DNA of 34,462 nt, taken from positions 1-34,462 of the forward strand of contig JAOAHJ010000021.1 of NCBI GenBank assembly GCA_026415295.1, in the 5' to 3' direction. A program made the position numbers and the translations under genes. Every line of letters begins with the position of its first letter. Position 1 is the stretch's first letter. Under the pieces are notes generated by a model, which had not been told where the DNA came from, searched no databases, and worked only from the letters and a program-made list of their open reading frames with translations. Of this stretch, positions 16,616 to 25,485 are shown piece by piece. The stretch comes from Spirochaetota bacterium. GTDB lineage: Bacteria > Spirochaetota > JAAYUW01 > JAOAHJ01.

Positions 16616-18640
16616 TTATTTTTCTTTCATAAAAAACTTTTGTATAAGCGCTATTATAACTACTATGCATGACCCTATAATATCTGTAAATATTGATGGA
16701 TAAATAAGAAATAAACCAGTTATAAAAAGAACAATAGATTCAATTCTTTTTAATTTTTTTATAAAAAAACCACTCAAAGCAGAACTAATAGATATCATTC
16801 CTAAAATAGCTGTAAAAATAGCTACTAGTGTTTGAAGAAAATTACCACTAAGTAATAAAAGTTGGGGAGATAATACAAACATATAAGGAACAATAAAAGC
16901 CCCAATTGCAAGTCTTGTAGCATTAATACCGGTTTTTAAAGGATTCGCTTTCGCTATAGCAGATCCAGCATAAGCAGCTAAAGCTACTGGTGGGGTAATA
17001 TCTGCAACAATACCAAAATAGAAAACAAAAAGGTGAGCAGCAATAGGTTTTATAGAAAGCATAAGTAGTGCTGGTGCAGCAATAGTCGAAGTAATTATAT
17101 AATTTGCTGTTGTTGGAACACCCATTCCCAAAATAATAGAAGTTAGCATTGCCATAACTAGTGTTAAAACTAATTGTAAAGACTTTATTAGTGACTCAGC
17201 CAAAATTTCAGGATTTGTTATATTTAAATTGATATAAACATTTTTAAAAAAATTTCCAACATTTAAAGCAACATTATTGGCAACAACTATTAGAGCACTT
17301 GCTAATTTTAACCCTATTCCAGTTTTAGTAACAACACCAACTATTATACCAGCAGTTGCACAAGCAGTAGCTACCCCTAATGCTGATCTTGCACCTTTTT
17401 CAAGTGCTTCAAAGAAATCTTTAATTGTTATTCTAGTTGACTTTCGAAGCATTGAAGCAACAATAGCAATAATAATAGATCCTAAAGCAACTAATTGTAA
17501 TGAATATCCTACTACAAGAAGATAGATGATAGCTATTAAAGGTAAAAATAAATGCCCTTCCTGTATCATTATATCTTTAAATTTTGGTAATTCATTTCTA
17601 GGAAGTCCCTTTAAACCAAGTTTTTTAGCCTCAAAATGAACTCCAGCAAATACACCAATAAAATACAAACATGCTGGAATTATAGCAGCTTTAACAACTT
17701 GTGTATATTTAATTCCAAGAAATTCAGCCATTAAGAAAGCTGCTGCTCCCATTATTGGTGGCATAATCTGTCCACCAGTTGAAGCAGTTGCTTCAACAGC
17801 TCCAGCAAACTCAGGTTTATAACCAAGCTTTTTCATCATAGGAATAGTAAAACTTCCAGAACCAACTACATTAGAGACACTTGATCCTTCTACCATCCCT
17901 TCAAAAGCACTTGTAACTACTGCAACTTTTGCAGGTCCTCCAGCTGCCCATCCTGCAAGAGCATTTCCAAGATCAATAAATAGTTTTCCTACCCCTGTTT
18001 TTTCAATGAAAGCAGCAAAAAGTAAAAACATAAATAGAAATGTTGAAGAAACTCCAACAGGAATACCAAAAATCCCTTCAGTTGTAAAAAATAGGTGATT
18101 AACAAGTTGCTTAACTGTAACATTTCTATGAGCAATAAGATTTGGCATCGATTCACCAAAAAAAGCATAGAGGATAAAAATTACTGCAATTATAACCATT
18201 GGTAAACCAATAATTCTTCTAGCAGCTTCTAAAACAAGTAGTATAGCAATCCCTCCAATTATCAAATCACTAGTATATGTTATACCAGCTCTCATTACAA
18301 GATCTTTATAAAAAATTACAATATAAAACATACAAAAAAAAGCTAAAACTGCTAATATTATATCACTTGTGGAAATTCTATCTCTTCTTGATTTTTTAGA
18401 AAATGGGTAAAGCAAATAAACCAAAAGTAATATAAACGCAAGATGGACAGCTCTAGTCTGGTGGGCATCTATTCTAAAAACATTAAAAATATTTAATATT
18501 TGAAATAAGCTTAAAAGAATGCATATAATAAATATTATTTTCCCTTGTAATCCAGCCAAATTTCTATGTACAGATTCTCTATCAACTTTTTCAAGAACTC
18601 TTTGAATTTCTTCATTATTTAAACTATTTAAATCTCCCAT
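16616..18640 (-). CDS. TRAP transporter fused permease (DctQM, TAXI type)
   Basis: This inner-membrane permease of 674 residues fuses the small (4-helix) and large (12-helix) TRAP subunits, as is usual for TAXI-type systems. Family segments include GKLFIDLGNALAGWAAGGPA, EGSSVSNVVGSGSFTIPMMK, EATASTGGQIMPPIMGAAAF, GMGVPTTANYI and DITPPVALAAYAGSAIA. It imports an organic acid using the Na+ or H+ gradient, with the TAXI binding protein encoded immediately upstream. I place the start at ATG 18640 because a strong Shine-Dalgarno site (ggtgggag, 18642-18649 on the minus strand) lies directly before it. A longer open frame to 18739 would overlap the end of the TAXI gene and adds residues unlike the family. 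Confidence 0.92.
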   Translation of the reverse strand: MGDLNSLNNEEIQRVLEKVDRESVHRNLAGLQGKIIFIICILLSLFQILNIFNVFRIDAHQTRAVHLAFILLLVYLLYPFSKKSRRDRISTSDIILAVLAFFCMFYIVIFYKDLVMRAGITYTSDLIIGGIAILLVLEAARRIIGLPMVIIAVIFILYAFFGESMPNLIAHRNVTVKQLVNHLFFTTEGIFGIPVGVSSTFLFMFLLFAAFIEKTGVGKLFIDLGNALAGWAAGGPAKVAVVTSAFEGMVEGSSVSNVVGSGSFTIPMMKKLGYKPEFAGAVEATASTGGQIMPPIMGAAAFLMAEFLGIKYTQVVKAAIIPACLYFIGVFAGVHFEAKKLGLKGLPRNELPKFKDIMIQEGHLFLPLIAIIYLLVVGYSLQLVALGSIIIAIVASMLRKSTRITIKDFFEALEKGARSALGVATACATAGIIVGVVTKTGIGLKLASALIVVANNVALNVGNFFKNVYINLNITNPEILAESLIKSLQLVLTLVMAMLTSIILGMGVPTTANYIITSTIAAPALLMLSIKPIAAHLFVFYFGIVADITPPVALAAYAGSAIAKANPLKTGINATRLAIGAFIVPYMFVLSPQLLLLSGNFLQTLVAIFTAILGMISISSALSGFFIKKLKRIESIVLFITGLFLIYPSIFTDIIGSCIVVIIALIQKFFMKEK

Positions 18641-18641
18641 T

Positions 18642-18649
18642 CTCCCACC
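18642..18649 (-). promoter_or_regulatory. Shine-Dalgarno site deciding the TRAP permease start
   Basis: The minus-strand reading is ggtgggag, close before ATG 18640 and in the 34-base gap after the TAXI stop codon. It selects the 674-residue product over the upstream in-frame ATG at 18739. Confidence 0.75.
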
Positions 18650-18674
18650 TACCCTGCAATTTATAATAAATTCT

Positions 18675-19613
18675 CTATTTACCCTTAAAATACTTTTCTG
18701 CTCCTGGGTGTAAAGGAATTGATATACCAAAAAGAGCATTTTCCTTTTTTATAAATTTACCCATTTGATGAGCTGCTTCCAGTTTTTGTAAATTTTCAAA
18801 AATTGCTTTTACAATAGAAAAAACAAGATCATCTTTCATATCATCTCTTACTACAAGCATTGCTAATACAGCTAAAGTTTGAATATCAGAAGTAATTTTA
18901 GGATAAGTATCTTTTGGTATTATTGATTTAATATAAAATGGATATTTAGAAGTCAAATCTTTAACTATATTATCTGGTATAGGTATTAGCATTATATCTC
19001 TTTGAGAAGCTATATCTCTAACAGCAGCAGTTGGAAGTCCAGCTGTCAAAAAAGCCACATCAATTGTACCATCTCTTAATCCATTTGCTGCATCAGCAAA
19101 TGATAAATATTGTACAGAGATATCTTTATATGTAATGCCTGCTGACAACAAAATCTGCCTTGCATTTACTTCAACACCACTACCAGCTGCACCAACTGCA
19201 ACCTTCTTACCTTTTAAATCGTATATTGTTTTAATACCTTTATTTGTTAAAGTAACAATTTGAATAGTTTCAGGATATAAAGAACATAAAGCTTTCATTC
19301 CTGTAAATTTTTTATCCTGAAACAACTCTATTCCATTATAGGCATAATATGCAACATCATTCTGAACAAATGCCATTTGAACAGAATTTTCTTTTAACAT
19401 ATTAATATTTGCAACTGAACCACCTGTAGAAACAGCTGTTGCATTAACATTTGGAACTTTTGTATTTAAAATTTCAGCAATTGCACCACCCAAAGGATAA
19501 TATGTCCCAGCTGTTCCACCTGTACCTATATTTAAAAATACTTTTTCTTGAGCAACTGAAATTAATGTAAATAATAAAACTAAAAAGATTAAAATTATGG
19601 ATTTTATTTTCAT
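18675..19613 (-). CDS. TAXI-family TRAP transporter solute-binding protein
   Basis: This 312-residue protein has an N-terminal signal peptide (MKIKSIILIFLVLLF, likely cleaved after SVA about residue 21) and the TAXI start of the mature protein, LNIGTGGTAGTYYPLGGAIA. Further family segments are QMAFVQNDVAYYAYNG, GAAGSGVEVNARQILLSAGI and GTIDVAFLTAGLPTAAV. It binds the substrate in the periplasm and delivers it to the fused permease downstream. The ligand class for TAXI proteins is dicarboxylates or amino acids such as glutamate, but it cannot be read here. A strong gggagg site (19619-19624) supports ATG 19613. It is the first gene of a two-gene operon and is divergent from a chemoreceptor. Confidence 0.93.
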   Translation of the reverse strand: MKIKSIILIFLVLLFTLISVAQEKVFLNIGTGGTAGTYYPLGGAIAEILNTKVPNVNATAVSTGGSVANINMLKENSVQMAFVQNDVAYYAYNGIELFQDKKFTGMKALCSLYPETIQIVTLTNKGIKTIYDLKGKKVAVGAAGSGVEVNARQILLSAGITYKDISVQYLSFADAANGLRDGTIDVAFLTAGLPTAAVRDIASQRDIMLIPIPDNIVKDLTSKYPFYIKSIIPKDTYPKITSDIQTLAVLAMLVVRDDMKDDLVFSIVKAIFENLQKLEAAHQMGKFIKKENALFGISIPLHPGAEKYFKGK

Positions 19614-19832
19614 AAAAACCTCCCTATAAAAATGTTATAAAATCTTCTACTTAATATTATAAAATAATTTTAAATTTTTTCAAAAAATATTATTTTTTTT
19701 TAAAAATAAAATTTTTTTATTAACAATATTGAATAATAGAAAAATAGTTTAAATATTATTTAAAATAGTTCTAAATTAATTAATTGCTACTTATTTTTAT
19801 TGCTTTATATTATTTTTTTTAAAGGAGTATGT

Positions 19833-21965
19833 ATGTTAATGAATACAATAAAAGGAAAAATCATGGTTTCATTTCTTTTTCTTTCTATATTCATTCTATT
19901 TATACTTTCTTTACTAATAATTTCATTTACAAGGAGAAATATAGAACCATATATAAATGAACTTGGTGTAGAAATAACTAAAAAAGGAGCAACTGCTATA
20001 GAAAATCTAATCTCAGGATTAATTTCTGAAATAAAAGTTATAACAACTTTGGAAGATGTTAAAAATGGAAATATCATAAAAGATGGTGTAACTTTAGATT
20101 TTTTTTCTGGATCTATATCACTAGTTAATAAAACATTAGATAATATTAAAAATAATCTCAATCCCCTCTTTGAAATTCTTTTTTATACTGATGAAAATGG
20201 AAATTTTATTACAACAACTGGTTCAATGGGAAGTGAAAAAGAAAGAGAGTTTTTTACTGAAATAATGATCAATAATAAAGAATACTTTGTAAGTGATCCA
20301 CTTATTTCTAAATCAACAGGAAAAGAGGTTTTTATTATATCTCATAAAGTTGTTGATAATCAAAATAAGACTAATGGAATAATAAGTGTAAATGTCACAC
20401 TTGAAAAATTTACTGAAATAGTAAATAGTATTAAAATGGGAAAATCTGGTTATGGATGGGCTATTAGTTCTGATGGAACTATATTTGCTCATAAAAATAA
20501 GAATTTTATAATGCAAAAAAATATAATAGATCTTGAAAAAGAAGGATATAAAGGATACAAAAAATTCTATGAAATCATTTCTAAAAATGATTCAGGTCTT
20601 TTCAAAATTGTTAGGCCTGATAAAGTTTCAGAAATATTGATATTTAAAAAAATTGCTTACACTAAAGGTTGGGTTATTGGAATTTCAATAGAAGAAAGAG
20701 AACTCAAAGCACCTTTATATAATCTAATTAAAATAATTGTTTTAATGCTCTTTTTTTCTATTTTTTTTATCTTTATAATTTCATCTATACTCGGTAATTT
20801 TATAACAAAAAATATTATCAAAATAGATAAGTTCTTTATTAAATTGTCAAAAGGTGAAGGGGATCTTACGAATAAAATAAAAATAAAAACAAATGATGAA
20901 ATTGGTTCACTTGCATCAAATTTTAATCTATTTATTGATAAATTAAGAAATATCGTTTCTCTTATAAAAGACTCTCTTAATAAATTAAAATTAACAGGAG
21001 AAGTATTAGCAGCAAATATGATTGAAACATCTACTGCAATTCATGAAATAAGTTTAAATACTTCAAATATTAAAAATATTGCTGACAATCAAAAAGAAGT
21101 ATTCGATAATTCATCTGAACTTATATTAAAAATGGTAAAAAATATCGAAGAATTAAATACTCTAATAGAAAATCAATCAATTGCTCTTGAAAAGTCGTCC
21201 TCTTCGATAGAACAAATGGTTAGAAATATTGAATCAACAACAAATATATTAGAAAAAAATTCCATATCAGTTTCAAACTTACTAAAAGCTTCGGAGGATG
21301 GTAAAAAAGGAATGGATAATCTAAACAATGTAACAAATGAAATAATAAAAAGTTCAGAAGGATTATTTGATGCTTCCGATTCAATACAAAAAATTGCTGA
21401 CCAAATAAACCTTCTTGCTATGAATGCATCTATAGAAGCAGCTCATGCAGGAGAAGCCGGTAGAGGTTTCTCAGTTGTTGCCGATGAAGTTAGTAAACTT
21501 GCAGAAAGTTCTCTACAGCAAGGAAAAGACATATCTCAAAAACTAGTAAATATAAAAAATATGATAGACAAGATATCTATTTCAGTTAGAGAAGCTATAA
21601 CTCTATTCGATAAAGTGTTTGAACTATCAAAAATAGTTGCGCAGCAAGAAGATATTATAAAAAGTGCTATGGTCGAACAAAATATTGGCTCATCACAAAT
21701 TTTACAAGCCATTAAAGAAATAAGTAATATAACTTCAAAAATTAAAAATTTCTCCTCCTCAATGGTTGATTTAAATAATTCTATTAAAGAAAATACTGAA
21801 AAGCTAACCAAAATTACAGAAGAGGTTGATTCATCAATAAATGAAATGAATATTGGTCTTGATTCAGTCAATAAATCAATAACAAATATTGAAAAAATAT
21901 GTGTTGAAAATAAACAAAATATTGAAAAGGTTGAAGAAAATGTTAAAAAATTCAAGACTGAATAA
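19833..21965 (+). CDS. Methyl-accepting chemotaxis protein (dCache sensor)
   Basis: This transmembrane receptor of about 710 residues has a first membrane helix (about 10-30), a large periplasmic dCache-like sensor (about 35-285, with the segment GKSGYGWAISSDGTIFAHKN), a second helix (about 293-320), HAMP (DEIGSLASNFNLFIDKL) and a long signalling coiled coil. The hairpin tip is near residue 530 (AMNASIEAAHAGEAGRGFSV, then VADEVSKLAESS). No C-terminal CheR pentapeptide is visible. The aaaggag site at 19821-19827 places the start at ATG 19833 (or 19839), not at the upstream in-frame ATG 19800. It lies divergent from the TAXI-TRAP operon, so the two might share a ligand; this is inference. Confidence 0.92.
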   Translation: MLMNTIKGKIMVSFLFLSIFILFILSLLIISFTRRNIEPYINELGVEITKKGATAIENLISGLISEIKVITTLEDVKNGNIIKDGVTLDFFSGSISLVNKTLDNIKNNLNPLFEILFYTDENGNFITTTGSMGSEKEREFFTEIMINNKEYFVSDPLISKSTGKEVFIISHKVVDNQNKTNGIISVNVTLEKFTEIVNSIKMGKSGYGWAISSDGTIFAHKNKNFIMQKNIIDLEKEGYKGYKKFYEIISKNDSGLFKIVRPDKVSEILIFKKIAYTKGWVIGISIEERELKAPLYNLIKIIVLMLFFSIFFIFIISSILGNFITKNIIKIDKFFIKLSKGEGDLTNKIKIKTNDEIGSLASNFNLFIDKLRNIVSLIKDSLNKLKLTGEVLAANMIETSTAIHEISLNTSNIKNIADNQKEVFDNSSELILKMVKNIEELNTLIENQSIALEKSSSSIEQMVRNIESTTNILEKNSISVSNLLKASEDGKKGMDNLNNVTNEIIKSSEGLFDASDSIQKIADQINLLAMNASIEAAHAGEAGRGFSVVADEVSKLAESSLQQGKDISQKLVNIKNMIDKISISVREAITLFDKVFELSKIVAQQEDIIKSAMVEQNIGSSQILQAIKEISNITSKIKNFSSSMVDLNNSIKENTEKLTKITEEVDSSINEMNIGLDSVNKSITNIEKICVENKQNIEKVEENVKKFKTE

Positions 21966-22007
21966 TATTTAAAATCAAAATAAATCAATTATTTTTATTT
22001 TTTTGAC

Positions 22008-22035
22008 TTGATATTTAAAAAAATTAAATTATATT
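22008..22035 (+). promoter_or_regulatory. Candidate sigma-70 promoter of the acyl-CoA synthetase gene
   Basis: TTGATA (22008-22013) and TATATT (22030-22035) are each one base off consensus and 16 bases apart, giving a leader of about 80 bases to ATG 22121. In such A+T-rich DNA the -10 match means little; the -35 is the useful part. Confidence 0.4.
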
Positions 22036-22120
22036 CTTTTTAATGGCTTATTAAATAAATAATTTAAATTAAAAATATTTTTTCTACAATAATCTTTTCT
22101 AAAAAGTATAAGGAGAAAAA

Positions 22121-24166
22121 ATGAGCAAAAAATATAATTATACTTATGATAATCTTGTTCAAATGGTTTATCTTACAAGTAGAAATTTTCAAGACAGAAT
22201 TTCGCATAAATTCAGATCTAAAAACTCTGATAATGAATTTATAACAAAAACATATAAAGAATACTTTTATGATATATGTTGTCTTGCATATGCATTTAAC
22301 AATGAAGGTATCAAAAAAGAGGATCATGTAGCTTTTTATTCAAACAATAGATATGAGTGGACATTAACTGATTTTGCTCTACTTATGATTGGTGCAGTTT
22401 CTGTTCCTAGAGGATCAGATACAACTCCAATTGAACTTAACTTTATTACAAATCATTCAGATTCTACATTTATAATTTTTGAAAACATTAAAATATTTTT
22501 AGAGTCATTTAAAATTTTTGATAATGATCTTAAAAAAAAGCTAAAAAAGATATTTATAATTGATAAGCCATTTGATATAAAATCGTATATAAATAACTTA
22601 GAAGATCCGCTTTATGAAGAAATTTACAATCAAAATGAAAATAATGTCATATATTATGATGATCTTTTCCTTAAAGGAAAAAAATTATTTGATGAAGAAA
22701 TGGATCAAATAAGAAATAATAAAAAAGAAAAACAAGAATTCATAAAACTTATAGAATCTATTAATAAAGAAGATCTTGCTACAATTATTTATACTTCAGG
22801 AACAACTGGAAATCCCAAAGGAGTAATGCTAACTCATAAAAATTTTTTACATAATGTTAAAAATATTACTCCAAGAATGGAATTGGATGAAGAAAATGGA
22901 GAAGTTACTGTTTCTATATTACCTACTTGGCATGTTTATGAAAGAACTTATGAATATGTTGCTTTATCTGCAGGTACAACTTTTGTTTATTCAAATATTA
23001 AATTTTTATCTCAAGATTTAGAAAGAGAAAAACCTACTATCTTTGTTACTGTTCCAAGAATATGGGAATCCATCTATTCTAAACTTATGTCAAAAATATA
23101 TGAAGGAAGCAAATTAAAAAGATATCTTTTTTATTTCTTTCTTAAAAATTCTGAAAGAAATCTATTATCAAAAAATTATTTAAAAGGATGCTATTTAATC
23201 CTTAGAAAGCAAAATTTTTTAATTAAATTTATTTTATTCTTTTTTCATTTATTAAGGTATATATTAACTTTTCCTTTTTCTAAACTTTCAAAAAAGATAT
23301 TTAAACCAATTTTACAAAAAGTTGGAGGAAGATTGAAAGGAGCATTTTCTGGTGGAGGAAGTTTACCCCCATATCTTGATAATTTTTTTAATTCTATTGG
23401 TATACCATTAATTAATGCTTATGGCTTAACAGAAACTTCCCCTGGTGTTTTATCAAGAAGTTATGAAAGAAATACTCTTGGTGCAACAGGAATTCCATTT
23501 TCAGAAACATATGTCAAACTTCTTGATTTAGAAGGAAATGAAGTTAAAATGGGTCAAAAAGGAGTTTTATGGGTAAAAGGTGAAAATGTTATGAAAGGAT
23601 ACTATAAAAATAAAGAAGCAACAGATGCTATAATAAGTAAAGATGGTTGGTTAAATACTGGGGATCTCTGTATTCAAAGTTTTAATGGAGATTATGTTAT
23701 TGTTGGTAGAGCTAAAGATACAATAGTATTATTAGGTGGTGAAAATGTTGAACCAGAACCTATTGAAAACAAACTTAAAGAAAGCGAATTAATAGATCAT
23801 GCCGTAGTCAGAGGTCAAGACAAGAAAAACTTAACTGCAATTATTGCAATAAATGAAGAAGCTTTAAAAAAGCTTATGGAAAAACTTGGATTTTCAAAAA
23901 AAGAGATTGAAGAAAACATCAATAAAGATGTAATAGACCATCCAACAATATTTGATATAATTAAAAAAGAAGTTAATAAACTAATATCAAAAGAACATGG
24001 ATTTAAACCTTTTGAACAAATTTCAAAAATTTTGCCAATAAAAAATAAATTTCAAATCGGGCAAGAATTAACACAATCACTAAAAATAAAGAGAAAATAC
24101 ATTGAGGAAAAATATAAAGAATTTATAAAAAAATATTTAGATAAGGAAGAAAAAAAGAATAAATAA
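22121..24166 (+). CDS. Long-chain acyl-CoA synthetase (AMP-forming)
   Basis: This 681-residue protein belongs to the ANL adenylate-forming superfamily, FAA1/FadD15 type. It activates a fatty acid with ATP to an acyl-AMP and then acyl-CoA. Seen are the P-loop-like A3 motif YTSGTTGNPKG (224-234), the A5 motif AYGLTETSPG (433-442), NTGDL near 515, and GRAKDTIVLLGGENVEPEPI near 530. A hydrophobic, basic segment around residues 335-390 could contact the membrane. The family commonly has VPRG-like wording (here SVPRGSDTTP) in spirochaetes, which is one reason for the taxonomic guess. A strong aaggag site precedes ATG 22121. The gene has its own candidate promoter and stands alone. Confidence 0.93.
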   Translation: MSKKYNYTYDNLVQMVYLTSRNFQDRISHKFRSKNSDNEFITKTYKEYFYDICCLAYAFNNEGIKKEDHVAFYSNNRYEWTLTDFALLMIGAVSVPRGSDTTPIELNFITNHSDSTFIIFENIKIFLESFKIFDNDLKKKLKKIFIIDKPFDIKSYINNLEDPLYEEIYNQNENNVIYYDDLFLKGKKLFDEEMDQIRNNKKEKQEFIKLIESINKEDLATIIYTSGTTGNPKGVMLTHKNFLHNVKNITPRMELDEENGEVTVSILPTWHVYERTYEYVALSAGTTFVYSNIKFLSQDLEREKPTIFVTVPRIWESIYSKLMSKIYEGSKLKRYLFYFFLKNSERNLLSKNYLKGCYLILRKQNFLIKFILFFFHLLRYILTFPFSKLSKKIFKPILQKVGGRLKGAFSGGGSLPPYLDNFFNSIGIPLINAYGLTETSPGVLSRSYERNTLGATGIPFSETYVKLLDLEGNEVKMGQKGVLWVKGENVMKGYYKNKEATDAIISKDGWLNTGDLCIQSFNGDYVIVGRAKDTIVLLGGENVEPEPIENKLKESELIDHAVVRGQDKKNLTAIIAINEEALKKLMEKLGFSKKEIEENINKDVIDHPTIFDIIKKEVNKLISKEHGFKPFEQISKILPIKNKFQIGQELTQSLKIKRKYIEEKYKEFIKKYLDKEEKKNK

Positions 24167-24211
24167 AAAAAAATTTATAAAACTATAAGAAAAAAATAAA
24201 ATAAATAATTT

Positions 24212-25420
24212 CTAAATATCAATTAATTTTTTTATAAACCTTTTATATTTTAGTCCATACTTTGTTATCTTACCATTTATAGCATTTGTTGGGCAAATAT
24301 TTATACATCTATAACATGCTATGCAATAATCACTATTCAATATTAAATTTTTTTCTATCATTTTTACCTTATTAATTTTTAAATTATTAATTTTTATTCT
24401 TTCCCCCTCATCTTCAATAATATAGCTATTATTTTGATTATTTTTAATTTGATTATTTTTATGAAAATATTTAATAATAATCGCATTAGTTGGGCATAAA
24501 TTTAAACAATTAAAACACAATGTACACAATTCTGAAATTATATATTTTTTAAACATTTTTATAAAAATATTTTTATTATTAAATATACTTTGCATTAAAA
24601 TAATGTAAGGATAAGTCAAAAAATTTATTAAATTTTTAAAGAATCTATTAATTGGATTATTTTGACTAAATTTAATATTCTTTTTATCTAAGTCAAAATT
24701 ACTAATAAAACTTAAATCTTTACTATTTTCAGGTAGTTTTTCAATCAAATAATTGGTCAAAAAATATATAAATTTATCCCTTACTCTTCTAAATGATTTT
24801 TTAGATGGATAACCTTTTGATATCAAAGGATTAAATTTTAATCTTAAGGCAGGGTGACTGTCTTCAAAATGAAGAGATTCAAAAAAAATAACATTAAAAG
24901 CTTTATAATTTTTTTTAATATAGTAAGCTATATTTGATGGAAGCCCCCCATCTGTTGTTAAAATTATCAAATCAATCTTTTGTTGAAAATAAATCAAATA
25001 TTTTTCAATTAATTTTAGTAAAGCCAATATTAGTTTAGGTGGTTGATAAAAATAAACCGGAAATGATAAAATTAAAAGTTTTGATTTTGATATTTCATCC
25101 AATAAGTTAAATAATGAAATGTTTCCATTTGTTAAAAAAGAATCATTTTCATGATTTTCATTTATATTTAAACCTTTTAAAAAATAAAAAAAATTTTCAT
25201 TTATCCTATAAGAAAAAAAATCATCAAAATAATTTTCTATTTCTAATTTCTCTACATTTATAACTTCTAATAAAGGATAGTTTGAATTTATATCACCCAT
25301 AGTATTTGAGATTTTACTTAAAAATCCATCTTTAATATATTTGCCAAAATAGTAGGAAATAATTTGCACCATTGTTTTCGTATTACCTGTGCCAGAAAAA
25401 TAAATCCAATTGATTTTCAT
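24212..25420 (-). CDS. EFR1-type flavodoxin plus 2x[4Fe-4S] ferredoxin protein
   Basis: The N-terminal flavodoxin-like FMN loop is YFSGTGNTKT, a few residues from the start. The C-terminal part has two CxxCxxCxxxCP clusters (CTLCFNCLNLCPTNAI and CIACYRCINICPTNAI), each ligating a [4Fe-4S] centre. This is the layout of EFR1-family proteins, cytosolic electron carriers of anaerobes. I use ATG 25420 because the fold normally begins right before the FMN loop; ATG 25453 is an in-frame alternative, and neither has a Shine-Dalgarno site. The two clusters are separated by an unusually long Asn/Lys/Ile-rich insert of about 50 residues. It follows nadE by about 65 bases (32 from the longer start) and could be cotranscribed. 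Its redox partner is unknown. Confidence 0.85.
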   Translation of the reverse strand: MKINWIYFSGTGNTKTMVQIISYYFGKYIKDGFLSKISNTMGDINSNYPLLEVINVEKLEIENYFDDFFSYRINENFFYFLKGLNINENHENDSFLTNGNISLFNLLDEISKSKLLILSFPVYFYQPPKLILALLKLIEKYLIYFQQKIDLIILTTDGGLPSNIAYYIKKNYKAFNVIFFESLHFEDSHPALRLKFNPLISKGYPSKKSFRRVRDKFIYFLTNYLIEKLPENSKDLSFISNFDLDKKNIKFSQNNPINRFFKNLINFLTYPYIILMQSIFNNKNIFIKMFKKYIISELCTLCFNCLNLCPTNAIIIKYFHKNNQIKNNQNNSYIIEDEGERIKINNLKINKVKMIEKNLILNSDYCIACYRCINICPTNAINGKITKYGLKYKRFIKKLIDI

Positions 25421-25485
25421 TAATAAATTATTTAATTTTTCTCTAAATACCATAATAAATATTTTTTATATATTTTTATAATATA

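Noticed and set aside
18641-18739. Upstream in-frame extension of the TRAP permease, overlapping the TAXI gene
   Set aside because: It would overlap the last part of the TAXI gene by 65 bases, has no family similarity, and a strong Shine-Dalgarno site sits before ATG 18640.
19800-19832. Earlier ATG for the chemoreceptor
   Set aside because: The ribosome site aaaggag (19821-19827) lies downstream of that ATG and right before ATG 19833.
21536-21988. Open frame of 150 codons antisense to the chemoreceptor coiled coil
   Set aside because: Low-complexity Ser/Ile/Phe product, fully within a recognised gene, no start signal.
24167-24211. Terminator between the acyl-CoA synthetase and EFR1 genes
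   Set aside because: Only a 5-base all-A/T stem with a T run on the minus strand; too weak to call.
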